Origin: Clostridiales bacterium
GTDB taxonomy: Bacteria > Bacillota_A > Clostridia > Saccharofermentanales > Saccharofermentanaceae
NCBI GenBank assembly: GCA_017649745.1
Contig: JAGCGE010000027.1
Coordinates: 1-14,344, forward strand
Direction: 5' to 3'
DNA length: 14,344 bases
Numbering within the stretch: the first letter of the stretch is position 1; each line of letters starts with the position of its first letter. The position numbers were made by a program, and so were the translations under genes. Shown here one piece after another: positions 7,167-14,275 of the stretch. A model generated the notes under the pieces. That model was not told where the DNA came from. It saw nothing but the letters and a program-made list of their open reading frames with translations, and ran no database searches.

Positions 7167-7650
7167 TTACATCGTAAGGCACGCTTTCCCGTGTGATGAT
7201 CATGAGATCGCCGGACTAGAGAAAATCTGTTTCCCCGAGGCCGAAGCTGCTTCGGAGGAAACCATTTCCGAGCGTGTTCATGCATACCCGGATAATTTCA
7301 CTCTGGTCGAATATAACGGCGAGATCATAGGCGTGGTCGACGGTCCTGTCACGCGTGAAAAAGATCTCACTGACGAGATGTATTCCGATACGTCATTTCA
7401 TCACGATGACGGAACCTGGCAGATGATCTTCGGTGTCGAGACCCATCCTCATCATCGTCGAAAAGGCGTCGCAGAGCTCGCCCTTCATTCGTTTCTCGAA
7501 TATGCCCGATCTATAGGCTGCAAGGGTGCCGTTCTCACCTGCAAGGAAGAACTCGTCCACTACTACGCCAAGTTCGGATTCATTAACGAAGGCATATCCT
7601 CGTCGACCCACGGCGGCGCAACCTGGTATCAGATGCGACTGATCTTTTAA
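7153..7650 (+). CDS. GNAT N-acetyltransferase, last gene of the nitrogenase-like operon
   Basis: A 165-residue GNAT-fold protein that would move an acetyl group from acetyl-CoA to an amine. The acetyl-CoA motif is VETHPHHRRKGVA (95-107), with the RRKGVA pyrophosphate loop; YYAKFGF (137-143) is the usual late motif, with Y138 as a candidate general acid. The overall pattern (FPEAEAASEE near the N-terminus, a VDGP segment at 62-65, a C-terminal region with HGGATWYQM) resembles the arylalkylamine-type branch seen in Clostridia. The substrate is unknown. The start codon lies inside the K2 gene (14-base overlap), so translation is probably coupled and the gene belongs to the operon. It may modify a small amine or thiol-bearing substrate or product of the pathway, but it could equally be a passenger. 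No clear terminator follows; a new promoter does. Confidence 0.85.
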   Translation: MTTTDYIVRHAFPCDDHEIAGLEKICFPEAEAASEETISERVHAYPDNFTLVEYNGEIIGVVDGPVTREKDLTDEMYSDTSFHHDDGTWQMIFGVETHPHHRRKGVAELALHSFLEYARSIGCKGAVLTCKEELVHYYAKFGFINEGISSSTHGGATWYQMRLIF

Positions 7651-7667
7651 TCCTTCCGTATCCTTTC

Positions 7668-7676
7668 TGATATAAT
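7668..7676 (+). promoter_or_regulatory. Extended -10 promoter for the two-TM protein gene
   Basis: TGATATAAT is a perfect extended -10 element (TG, one base, TATAAT); no good -35 is seen. Transcription would start near 7683, just before the GGGAGG ribosome site at 7688-7693. The element contains an ATG (7675) that could be mistaken for the gene start. Confidence 0.6.
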
Positions 7677-7701
7677 GTTTTCGGAAAGGGAGGAAATGAT
7701 A

Positions 7702-8250
7702 ATGAGAGCAAAAAGTATTCTTAGGATAATCGTGTATGTACTCATGATCCTCGTAGGACTTTACGCGATCGGGTTAAGCCTGTACAGGATGAATTTCGTT
7801 AATACCAAGCCATTGGTTCCGATACGTCAGTCCCAGGAAGGCGACCATGTTAAGGTAGAAGCCGTTCGACTGGTGGAAGTTATCGATAAGAAAGTAACAA
7901 CAACGGGAATTGGTATTAAACGTCACACCCATACTACATATTATAGTCTCGTGGAAATAAAAGATGTTGAGGGCGGATGCATGATCTATGAGACCACCAT
8001 GGATCCGTATGATCAGAAATTTCCGAAAGAGATAGAAGGTGTCACTTATAAGCCTTCGGATGATATTGAGCAGAAGGCTTCCCAGGCTTTGAACTCACAT
8101 CCTGAAATGTCGCTTTACAGGTTCGAAATAAGGAACTACAAATATTCATCAAGAATGACGATCGTCGGTATTGTCTGTGTTGTCGTATTTGCGGCTTTTC
8201 TTGTTTTGGAGATTATAAGTGCAAGAAAAAAACGCGGGTACAATTATTGA
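7702..8250 (+). CDS. Small membrane protein with two TM segments, unknown function
   Basis: A 182-residue protein I do not recognise. A TM helix near the N-terminus (about 7-27, IIVYVLMILVGLYAIGLSL) is followed by an extracytoplasmic-looking region of about 110 residues with a TTT and HTHTT stretch, and a second TM helix near the C-terminus (about 152-172), ending in RKKRGYNY. Positive charges at both ends suggest that the termini are inside and the middle domain outside. I chose the ATG at 7702 because GGGAGG lies eight bases upstream. The ATG at 7696 is too close to it, and the one at 7675 lies inside the -10 box. It has its own promoter and terminator, so it is probably not part of the nitrogenase-like operon. 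Confidence 0.7.
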   Translation: MRAKSILRIIVYVLMILVGLYAIGLSLYRMNFVNTKPLVPIRQSQEGDHVKVEAVRLVEVIDKKVTTTGIGIKRHTHTTYYSLVEIKDVEGGCMIYETTMDPYDQKFPKEIEGVTYKPSDDIEQKASQALNSHPEMSLYRFEIRNYKYSSRMTIVGIVCVVVFAAFLVLEIISARKKRGYNY

Positions 8251-8272
8251 ATGGACATTATTGATAATCACG

Positions 8273-8312
8273 CAGACCATCCTCTTATTTGAGGGTGGTC
8301 TGTTGTCTTTTT
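8273..8312 (+). terminator. Intrinsic terminator after the two-TM protein gene
   Basis: CAGACCATCCTC (8273-8284) pairs with GAGGGTGGTCTG (8291-8302) over 12 positions (one G-U) around a TTATTT loop, followed by TTGTCTTTTT. This is a strong rho-independent terminator 22 bases after the stop codon. Confidence 0.88.
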
Positions 8313-8320
8313 GTGTGTAG

Positions 8321-8326
8321 TATAAT
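8321..8326 (+). promoter_or_regulatory. -10 box of the Nudix gene promoter
   Basis: A perfect TATAAT directly after the terminator. It would start transcription near 8333, about 20 bases before the Nudix ATG, with the ribosome site GAGG at 8341-8344. No convincing -35 at the usual distance was found, so the promoter may be weak or activator-dependent. Confidence 0.5.
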
Positions 8327-8352
8327 GAGAAAAAAGAAAAGAGGAAGATAAT

Positions 8353-8829
8353 ATGCCTACAGTCGATCTCGGAAAAACAAATTGGAGCCAGTCAGTTGCA
8401 GGAGTCTGCATCAGGGACGGCAAAGTTCTTCTTGCACGTCATACTTACGGAGCAGGAAAAGGAATGCTCATCATCCCGGGCGGATATGTTGATTTCGGTG
8501 AGACACCGGAAGAGACACTCGTGAGGGAATATAAAGAAGAGACCGGCATAACCGTTAAAGCGGGAAAACTTATAGGCATGAGATTCAGCGCAAAGGATTG
8601 GTATGCTGTTTTCGAGGCGGAGTATGTTGAAGGAGAAGCAAGGTCCGACAATGATGAAAACAGCGAAGTCATCTGGATGGATGCGGATGAGGCGCTAAAA
8701 GATGAGACGGTTCCTGATCTTACTAAGAAGATGATCAGATGTGCCGTAGCGGGGGACGGATTCAAGCTGATCCCGTACGAGTCGAAAGCGCAGGGAAGGA
8801 ATCTCTATACAACAGAACAGATCGGATGA
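8353..8829 (+). CDS. Nudix hydrolase
   Basis: A 158-residue protein with a complete Nudix box at 44-66: G44, E50, R58-E59, E62-E63 and G65 fit GX5EX7REUXEEXGU exactly, so the metal-binding helix should be active. Members hydrolyse nucleoside diphosphates linked to another moiety (oxidised nucleotides, ADP-ribose, NADH and the like). The substrate cannot be read from this sequence; the IPGGYVDFGE start of the box and the short length resemble the ADP-ribose/NTP-type group found widely in Clostridia. The first part (SVAGVCIRDGKVLLARH, 14-30) is the usual first strands. It has its own -10 box and ribosome site. The next gene begins 29 bases after its stop without a visible terminator, so the two are probably cotranscribed. 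Confidence 0.92.
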   Translation: MPTVDLGKTNWSQSVAGVCIRDGKVLLARHTYGAGKGMLIIPGGYVDFGETPEETLVREYKEETGITVKAGKLIGMRFSAKDWYAVFEAEYVEGEARSDNDENSEVIWMDADEALKDETVPDLTKKMIRCAVAGDGFKLIPYESKAQGRNLYTTEQIG

Positions 8830-8858
8830 GTTGGGTTTAAGAAGTTCGGAGGGTTTGT

Positions 8859-10499
8859 ATGACTCTTGTAAAAAGCCATGTGTGTGCCAGCTGCGGCGGT
8901 CAGCTCAAAGTTCACGAGGACCGTCAGCTCTATGAGTGCTCTTTTTGCGGAGCGACATATAACTATGAATTCTTCCAGCTTCGGGATCTTCAGGAACTGG
9001 CCGACAGGTCGCTGAAGGCGATGGAGTTTCCGTCAGCACTTAAGAAGTTTAAGTTTATCCTAACGAAAGACCCGCATAACTTTGAAGGACTTCGAGGTCA
9101 GGTTTTGTGTGCCGCGAAAGTAAGGTCTTTTGACTCTTTTGCTAATCTTACGACTTCATATAAGGGCGATCTGGAAAGTGTTGAGAAAGAGATTGTTTTC
9201 GCGAAGGAAAATGCACTTGAAGAAGATAAGAAGTTCTTTGAAAGATTCAGCGAGATGGTGAAGCTCGCGGATGAGTATAAGGAGATCACGGCCAAGGTCA
9301 AGGAATACGAGCGGGCGCTGAAACAGGAGGATGACAAAGTCAAAGAGATGGAGGCATATTCTCTGTTTGTCAGCAACGCCCCGGCAACCATCATAATGAT
9401 CGCGATGGGAGTAGGTTCGTTGATCTTCAGACAAGTCTTGGGATTCGCTTTCTGGGTTGTCCTCTTAGTTTTTATTGTCCTGGGATTCGGAATATATATG
9501 ATCGTGGCAACAAAGAGCAGGAAAATGCAGCTCGCTCATCACAGGCAGATGAGGTCGGAGAATAAATCCAAGTGTGACGAGTATACTGCGAAAGCGAAAG
9601 AGTACAGGGAGAACATAGCTTCCATCTATAACGAACTTAAGGCCATGAAACCTAATGAACCGGAACAGGAGACGAAGGACGTCAAGGTATCTTCCGAGAA
9701 AATGCGTAAGGGTGCGTGCCCTAACTGCGGAGGCGAACTCATTATCAACCTCGACCGTAATGTATATGAGTGCCTGTTCTGCGGAATGACTTTGGACTAT
9801 GAATACGTGCGTGATGAGAATGTCTATACGTCTGCAATAAAGGCGATGAAGAACGATCAGTTCGCTGAGGCGGACGATCTGTTTGAGCGAATGCTTAAGA
9901 CTGCGCCTTCTGATCCTAATGCGCTGCTCGGAAGGATCATGTGCGCAGGTAAGTTAAATAATGTGGGAACGTTCAGAAGCCTATGTAATGAGACGATCCT
10001 TCTGAATGTCATGAAGACCAGGACGCAGGAAGCGATCGATGCGACTGAAGGAGAAGATAAAGAGTACTTCGGTAAGATCGCCGAGATTCTGGAGAACTAC
10101 GAGAAGTACCGTGCGGAGGCAAGCAGGGAAAACTCCATTGATGCAAAGATCAACAGGGTGAGAAAGGAACAGGAAACTTTCGAGATGTTTAAAACTACGG
10201 ATGACAATCGGGCCTATTACTATGATACCAATGGCGAACTCAAGGATTTCGATATGAACGAATGGTATATTTTGGATTCCGACGGAGGCCAGACTGACAG
10301 GGAGCGCATGGAGCGTGCGATGGGCAGAAGGGAGACGGCCAAGCTCCTGAATAACAAGATGGATGAGGTGCGTCACCAGAAAGAGAAGCACTCGAAGGCT
10401 GCTTCGGTGTTCCGTAAGAGGATAGAGGAACTGTACGATGAGATGAGGCAGATCAGACCTCATCCGCTGGCGGAACTGGTGACGACTGACAATAAGTAA
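8859..10499 (+). CDS. Duplicated zinc-ribbon / helical-repeat membrane protein, unknown function
   Basis: A 546-residue protein built from two copies of one module. Each begins with a zinc ribbon of identical spacing, C-x2-C-x14-C-x2-C (C9, C12, C27, C30 and C287, C290, C305, C308). Each ribbon is followed by a TPR-like helical stretch: SALKKFKFILTKDPHNFEGLRG in the first (59-80, overall form ALKxFKxxLxxxP) and EADDLFERMLKTAP in the second (337-350). Between the copies are coiled-coil-rich helices and two TM segments (about 174-190 and 193-216) in a hairpin, so both ribbons should lie in the cytoplasm. The C-terminal 180 residues are charged and helical. Ribosome site GGAGGG precedes the ATG. 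The function is unknown; such ribbon-plus-repeat proteins are plausible cytoplasmic docking or quality-control factors, but that is speculation. Confidence 0.82.
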   Translation: MTLVKSHVCASCGGQLKVHEDRQLYECSFCGATYNYEFFQLRDLQELADRSLKAMEFPSALKKFKFILTKDPHNFEGLRGQVLCAAKVRSFDSFANLTTSYKGDLESVEKEIVFAKENALEEDKKFFERFSEMVKLADEYKEITAKVKEYERALKQEDDKVKEMEAYSLFVSNAPATIIMIAMGVGSLIFRQVLGFAFWVVLLVFIVLGFGIYMIVATKSRKMQLAHHRQMRSENKSKCDEYTAKAKEYRENIASIYNELKAMKPNEPEQETKDVKVSSEKMRKGACPNCGGELIINLDRNVYECLFCGMTLDYEYVRDENVYTSAIKAMKNDQFAEADDLFERMLKTAPSDPNALLGRIMCAGKLNNVGTFRSLCNETILLNVMKTRTQEAIDATEGEDKEYFGKIAEILENYEKYRAEASRENSIDAKINRVRKEQETFEMFKTTDDNRAYYYDTNGELKDFDMNEWYILDSDGGQTDRERMERAMGRRETAKLLNNKMDEVRHQKEKHSKAASVFRKRIEELYDEMRQIRPHPLAELVTTDNK

Positions 10500-10502
10500 G
10501 AT

Positions 10503-10533
10503 AAAAAAAGCATCCGCGAAAACGGATGCTTTT
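10503..10533. terminator. Bidirectional intrinsic terminator
   Basis: GCATCCG (10510-10516) pairs with CGGATGC (10523-10529) around CGAAAA. Seven As on the left (10503-10509) and four Ts on the right extend the stem and give a U-run on either strand. It serves the zinc-ribbon gene from the left and iscU from the right. Confidence 0.88.
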
Positions 10534-10564
10534 AACATGTCTGTATATCATGCGAGTAGCCGGA

Positions 10565-11005
10565 TCACTCTCCGTGTACTGAGCAGTGGTCGCACGAAGT
10601 TCCGTCAGGGAAGATGGACTTGTCGTACTCGATGCCGTTCTTGTCGTAGTAATCCTTGATGGCGGACTTGATCGCTTCCTCGGCAAGAACTGAGCAGTGG
10701 ATCTTGTGAGCCGGAAGTCCGTCAAGAGCCTCTGTTACTGCCTTGTTTGTAAGTGTCAGAGCCTCGGACAAAGGCTTGCCCATGATAAGCTCGGTAGCCA
10801 TTGAACTTGAAGCGATGGCGCTGCCGCAGCCGAATGTCTCGAACTTAACGTCTGTGATGATGTCGTTCTCGATCTTAAGGTAGATCTTCATGATGTCGCC
10901 GCAGACCGGGTTTCCGACTTCGCCTATGCCGTCAGCGTTCTCGATGGTGCCGACGTTTCTCGGATTTCTGAAATGATCCATTACTTTTTCACTATATAAA
11001 GCCAT
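10565..11005 (-). CDS. iscU: Fe-S cluster assembly scaffold IscU (NifU N-terminal type)
   Basis: A 146-residue scaffold on which [2Fe-2S] and [4Fe-4S] clusters are built from iron and from sulfur delivered by IscS. The three ligand cysteines are C35 (VCGD), C60 (GCGSAIASSS) and C104 (HCSVLA), with D37 next to the first and H103 before the third. The insertion typical of SufU is absent, so it is the IscU/NifU-N type common in Clostridia. The C-terminus adds about 20 residues ending in CDHCSVHGE, with C138 and C141 as an extra pair, which could bind metal or accept persulfide. The gene follows iscS by 13 bases with an AAGGAGAA ribosome site, so the two form one operon. No IscR, IscA, ferredoxin or Hsc chaperone genes are next to them. 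Supply to the nitrogenase-like proteins is possible but not shown. Confidence 0.94.
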   Translation of the reverse strand: MALYSEKVMDHFRNPRNVGTIENADGIGEVGNPVCGDIMKIYLKIENDIITDVKFETFGCGSAIASSSMATELIMGKPLSEALTLTNKAVTEALDGLPAHKIHCSVLAEEAIKSAIKDYYDKNGIEYDKSIFPDGTSCDHCSVHGE

Positions 11006-11018
11006 AATTATTCTCCTT

Positions 11019-12227
11019 TTACTCTTCGAAAACGTGCGGGCGCTTACCCTCTGTGAGGTCTCTCCAGAACGGGGACATGTTACGCAGGTAAGTTACTACT
11101 TCAGTTACGGACTTGATGAGATAATCAACATCTTCCTCAGTTGCATCCTCGCCGAGTGACAGTCTTAATGATCCGTGAGCGACTTCGTGCGGACGGCCGA
11201 TAGCCAGGAGCACGTGGCTCGGGTCGAGGGAACCTGATGTGCAGGCAGAACCTGAAGAAGCGGATACGCCCTTATCATCGAGAAGCAGAAGAAGTGATTC
11301 GCCTTCGATCCCTTCAAAGCAGAAGTTGACGTTACTCGGGAGCCTGTTTTCAGCATCGCCGTTGAGCTCTGAATAAGGGATCTTGTTAAGTCCTTCGATG
11401 AGCTTATTACGGAGCGGAATAAGGTGAGCTGCTGTCTTATCGATATTCTCGACAGCTTCCTTAAGCGCAGCGGCCATTCCTTTTATAGCAGGAACGTTCT
11501 CAGTACCTGCACGCTTGCCGCGCTCCTGTGCGCCGCCTTCGATGATGTTGCTTAAGATGATACCTCTTTTAGCGTACAGAACGCCGACGCCCTTAGGTCC
11601 GTGGAACTTGTGGCCTGAGATGGAGAGCATATCGATATTCTGGTCAACTACGTCGATATGAAGGTGACCTGCTGCCTGAACTGCGTCAGTATGGAACAAA
11701 ACGCCCTTCTCGCGGCAGATGGCGCCGATCTCTTTTATCGGCTGAACTGTTCCGATCTCGTTATTGGCGTACATGATCGTTACGAGTGCCGTCTCATCCT
11801 TGATGGCATTCCTTACTGTCTCAGGATCGACAATGCCTTTGCTGCCGACGTCGAGAAGCGTGATCTCGTAGCCTTCTTTCTCGAGTTTATTTAATGTATG
11901 AAGTACGGCGTGATGCTCGAACTTGGTGGAGATGATGTGCTTCTTGCCCTTCTTCGCACCGAGGACCGCAGCCGTTCTGATTGCCTGGTTATCAGCCTCG
12001 CTGCCGCCTGAAGTAAAATATATCTCCTTAACTGATGCATTGATCTGATCAGCCACGATCTGACGTGATTCCTCCAGAACTTCCTTTGCCTTCTGGCCGA
12101 TGGAATAAAGGCTCGACGGGTTGCCGAAGAATTCGGTCATGCACGGGAGCATCGCGTCGAGGGCGGTCTGGCTCATTTTTGTGGTCGCAGCATTGTCTGC
12201 GTAAATGTATCTGATGTTATCTGCCAT
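11019..12227 (-). CDS. iscS: Cysteine desulfurase IscS/NifS
   Basis: A 402-residue PLP enzyme that takes sulfur from cysteine as an enzyme-bound persulfide and hands it to IscU. The PLP lysine is K207 in [10 protein letters not shown] (204-213). The persulfide cysteine is C329 in [10 protein letters not shown] (324-333), in the long mobile loop of the IscS/NifS (class I) group. DNAATT (11-16), the cofactor-stacking histidine in EHHAVL (104-109), NNEIGT (155-160) and RAGTENV (239-245) are all standard. The length fits IscS. AAGAGG lies ahead of the ATG. It is the first gene of a two-gene operon with its own promoter. A NifS-like role for the nearby nitrogenase-like system is possible, but this is most simply the cell's general desulfurase. 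Confidence 0.95.
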   Translation of the reverse strand: MADNIRYIYADNAATTKMSQTALDAMLPCMTEFFGNPSSLYSIGQKAKEVLEESRQIVADQINASVKEIYFTSGGSEADNQAIRTAAVLGAKKGKKHIISTKFEHHAVLHTLNKLEKEGYEITLLDVGSKGIVDPETVRNAIKDETALVTIMYANNEIGTVQPIKEIGAICREKGVLFHTDAVQAAGHLHIDVVDQNIDMLSISGHKFHGPKGVGVLYAKRGIILSNIIEGGAQERGKRAGTENVPAIKGMAAALKEAVENIDKTAAHLIPLRNKLIEGLNKIPYSELNGDAENRLPSNVNFCFEGIEGESLLLLLDDKGVSASSGSACTSGSLDPSHVLLAIGRPHEVAHGSLRLSLGEDATEEDVDYLIKSVTEVVTYLRNMSPFWRDLTEGKRPHVFEE

Positions 12228-12243
12228 TGGTGTTTCCTCTTAA

Positions 12244-12278
12244 ATCTATTTACCCACAGGTTAAGTAGGTAAATAGAT
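12244..12278. promoter_or_regulatory. Perfect inverted repeat over the iscS start point (candidate operator)
   Basis: ATCTATTTACC (12244-12254) and GGTAAATAGAT (12268-12278) are perfect 11-base inverted repeats separated by 13 bases. The right arm overlaps the -10 box of the iscS promoter, and the expected start point (about 12270) lies inside it. A repressor bound here would block RNA polymerase. An Rrf2-type Fe-S sensor (IscR-like) is a natural candidate, but no such gene is in the window and the motif was not matched to a known site. In RNA it could also form a stem in the 5' leader. Confidence 0.7.
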
Positions 12279-12305
12279 ACTATCATCACTATTGGTTTCG
12301 GTCAA
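12277..12305 (-). promoter_or_regulatory. iscSU promoter
   Basis: Read on the minus strand, TTGACC (12300-12305) and TAGTAT (12277-12282) are separated by exactly 17 bases, a good housekeeping sigma promoter. The start is expected near 12270, giving a leader of about 40 bases to the iscS ATG at 12227. Confidence 0.7.
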
Positions 12306-12425
12306 TAGTTTTTTCGAAAATGCATGATAGACATCCCAAAGTGCAACTTGTGCGATTTCACCGACACCGCTCGAAAAAGTCTGGTAAGGTAAGCCCATCA
12401 AACAAAACCAAGGAGAAAACGAGAA

Positions 12426-13376
12426 ATGAAAAAGGCAAAGATATTTGGAATCATAGCAGCAGTATTGGTAATCGGAGCAGTCGTCGGAACAGTACTCATG
12501 GGTAAGTACGTAGCTGACAGGATCCTCAATCAAAACGAAGGTAAAGACACCAAATCCAACAGCATCAAGCAGCTGGACGCATGGGGTTATGACATCGACA
12601 ATTTCATGAATGAACACGAAGGCTACGACATAAGCGTGGAGGCAAAGGACGGCAACAAGGTGCCGGCGACTGTTTTCGAGAATAACAGTGATAAATGGGT
12701 GATACTGGTCCACGGCGCAGGCGGCGACCGCGTGAGCACATATCCGCTGGCAGAGCAGTACCTCGACAGAGACTACTCGGTCATCGCCCTCGACCAAAGA
12801 GGCTCGGGCGACAACCCGGACCAGTGGGTCACATTCGGCATCAACGAGAAGATGGACGTGGCAGCGATGGTAGAATATGCTAAGACAGATCTTAACGCAT
12901 CGGAGGTCATCGTTCACGGCCAGTCCATGGGCGCACAGACGACGGCTCTTTATGCGAGTAGCGTCAAGGCAGGCGCCGTTGATGCGGCTGACGCGGTCAT
13001 CTGTGATTCTCCGGTCCCGGGCATGGAACTTCAGTTAAGGCTCGTTTTCGGCGACGGATTCGAGGGCGCGCATTCGTTTAGCACGAACTTCTTCATCGCC
13101 ACCAGCGGTAAGTACATGGACAAGGTCTACGACATTGATATGGATGACGGCGACACCATCAAGATGGTTGCAACTGACGAGATCCCGACCATGATCATCG
13201 TATCCGAGAAAGACGAAGTGTGCCTGCCAGAGTTGGTGGAGCAGGTTTATGATAATATAGGTACTGACAAAAAGGAGATCGTATATGTCAACAGCGCTCA
13301 CATCGAGGGCATCATCGATGATCCGGACGGTTACATGGAGTCCGTTGAAGGTTTCCTTAATACATATGGTTTGTGA
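12426..13376 (+). CDS. Membrane-anchored alpha/beta hydrolase
   Basis: A 316-residue protein. An N-terminal TM helix (about 6-25, after MKKAK) has no clear signal peptidase site, so it looks like an anchor with the catalytic domain outside. The hydrolase part has the oxyanion segment LVHGAGGD (94-101), the nucleophile elbow GQSMGA with S167, the acid candidate D263 in SEKDEV and the histidine H292 in SAHIEG, which form a complete Ser-Asp-His triad. DQRGSG (123-128) is the usual loop after strand 4. It is of the general esterase/peptidase-like type (the Lachnospiraceae 'alpha/beta hydrolase' family with a cap after the nucleophile); the substrate is unknown. GGAG lies ahead of the ATG. The LytTR gene follows after nine bases, so the three right-hand genes probably form an operon. 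No convincing promoter was found in the gap 12306-12425. Confidence 0.88.
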   Translation: MKKAKIFGIIAAVLVIGAVVGTVLMGKYVADRILNQNEGKDTKSNSIKQLDAWGYDIDNFMNEHEGYDISVEAKDGNKVPATVFENNSDKWVILVHGAGGDRVSTYPLAEQYLDRDYSVIALDQRGSGDNPDQWVTFGINEKMDVAAMVEYAKTDLNASEVIVHGQSMGAQTTALYASSVKAGAVDAADAVICDSPVPGMELQLRLVFGDGFEGAHSFSTNFFIATSGKYMDKVYDIDMDDGDTIKMVATDEIPTMIIVSEKDEVCLPELVEQVYDNIGTDKKEIVYVNSAHIEGIIDDPDGYMESVEGFLNTYGL

Positions 13377-13385
13377 TGGTTTGTT

Positions 13386-13856
13386 ATGAAACTTAATCTG
13401 AATGAAGACAAGAACTTAAGGGAGGAGCATGTTGACATCTACTATGCCAACATGCGTCCCGTTATAAAACAGCTGATCGACACGGTCAATTCCGAGCGCC
13501 CGACTCTCGCGGGCCGCCCTGCCGACGAGGACATGGATGACGGCGAGGCCGTAATGATCGACCCGAAAGAAGTTTATTATCTCGATCATATCGATCGAAA
13601 ACTATTCGCATACACCAGGACCGGGTGCTATCGCCTGATGACGACCTTGGCCGCCTGCGAAGAGCAGCTCTGGAATTACGGATTCGTCCGCGTGTCCAAA
13701 TCCAATCTGGTCAATATCTATAAGATCCGTCAGCTGAAGCCCGACCTCAACATGAAGGTCTACGCCTCTTTCGATAACGGTGAACGCATCTGCATCAACC
13801 GCAGCTACAAAAAGACATTCAACGATTATCTCCAGAGAATGAGGAGGATATCATAA
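13386..13856 (+). CDS. LytTR-type DNA-binding transcriptional regulator
   Basis: A 156-residue protein with a C-terminal LytTR DNA-binding domain (about 56-152): IDPKEVYYLDHIDRKLFAY (58-76) is the first strands, FVRVSKSNLVN (100-110) the signature segment with the conserved RxSKSxLVN pattern, and INRSYKKTFNDYL (137-149) the last strand and helix. There is no receiver domain; the first 55 residues are helical and charged, ending in an acidic stretch (DEDMDDGE, 47-54). Single-domain LytTR proteins of this type are paired with a membrane protein that holds them inactive. Here the partner gene, DUF3021, overlaps the stop codon by one base (TAATG). The ATG lacks a clear ribosome site and starts nine bases after the hydrolase stop, so translation may depend on the hydrolase gene. 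Confidence 0.9.
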   Translation: MKLNLNEDKNLREEHVDIYYANMRPVIKQLIDTVNSERPTLAGRPADEDMDDGEAVMIDPKEVYYLDHIDRKLFAYTRTGCYRLMTTLAACEEQLWNYGFVRVSKSNLVNIYKIRQLKPDLNMKVYASFDNGERICINRSYKKTFNDYLQRMRRIS

Positions 13857-14275
13857 TGAGAGACATAAAAGAAATCCTGATCGAGCTTTGCTGCTCATAC
13901 ACGATCATTTCCGTCGGAGGCTCGATCTTCAACCTCATCTTCGGAGGTCAGACCAACAACGTCAACGTCATCGTGATGTTCGTTTTCTGCACCATCGCAG
14001 TCTTCGTCCTGTCGCTCCATAAGCTTTTGACCCGCTTCAGCCCATTGTTCATGATCGTCGTTCAGTATCTGGCGGCCTTGGGCCTTTGCACGCTCATCGT
14101 ATTCTTCTTAAGCCGCATCTCCGATGTCTCAAAGCGCGGCTGGATCGAATATCTGGTATCTTTCACCATCCCGTATATCATCGGCGCCGGCCTATACTAC
14201 TACCGCGTTTTCGCTGACACCAAAAAGCAGGATGCCCTCATCAAGGAGATCCAGCAGGCAGAAATCTCTGAATAA
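13856..14275 (+). CDS. DUF3021 family four-TM membrane protein, partner of the LytTR regulator
   Basis: A 139-residue protein with four predicted TM helices (about 8-29, 37-56, 63-86 and 97-117) and a charged C-terminal tail, a good match in size and layout to DUF3021. Members of this family are encoded next to LytTR regulators across Bacillota; the analogous streptococcal HdrRM and BrsRM pairs use a membrane protein to inhibit a LytTR regulator. The start overlaps the regulator's stop (TAATG), which fits a coupled inhibitor-regulator pair. What it senses is unknown. No terminator is visible in the remaining 69 bases of the window, which are AT-rich and hold nothing else I recognise. Confidence 0.85.
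   Translation: MRDIKEILIELCCSYTIISVGGSIFNLIFGGQTNNVNVIVMFVFCTIAVFVLSLHKLLTRFSPLFMIVVQYLAALGLCTLIVFFLSRISDVSKRGWIEYLVSFTIPYIIGAGLYYYRVFADTKKQDALIKEIQQAEISE

Noticed and set aside
7628..7650. Possible terminator at the end of the GNAT gene.
   Set aside because: Only five bases pair (ATCAG/CTGAT around ATGCGA), with CTTTTA after; this is too weak and lies inside the coding sequence.
7675..7701. ATG at 7675 as the start of the two-TM protein.
   Set aside because: The codon is part of the TATAAT -10 box, and a well-spaced GGGAGG favours 7702.
12306..12425. LytTR binding repeats or a promoter ahead of the hydrolase.
   Set aside because: Two TCGAAAA copies occur, but at the wrong spacing and with no match to a LytTR direct-repeat pattern; no -10/-35 pair at usual spacing was found.
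12261..12917. A 218-codon minus-strand open frame over the start of the hydrolase gene.
   Set aside because: It crosses the iscS promoter and the hydrolase coding region and has no family features; the plus-strand hydrolase has a full catalytic triad.
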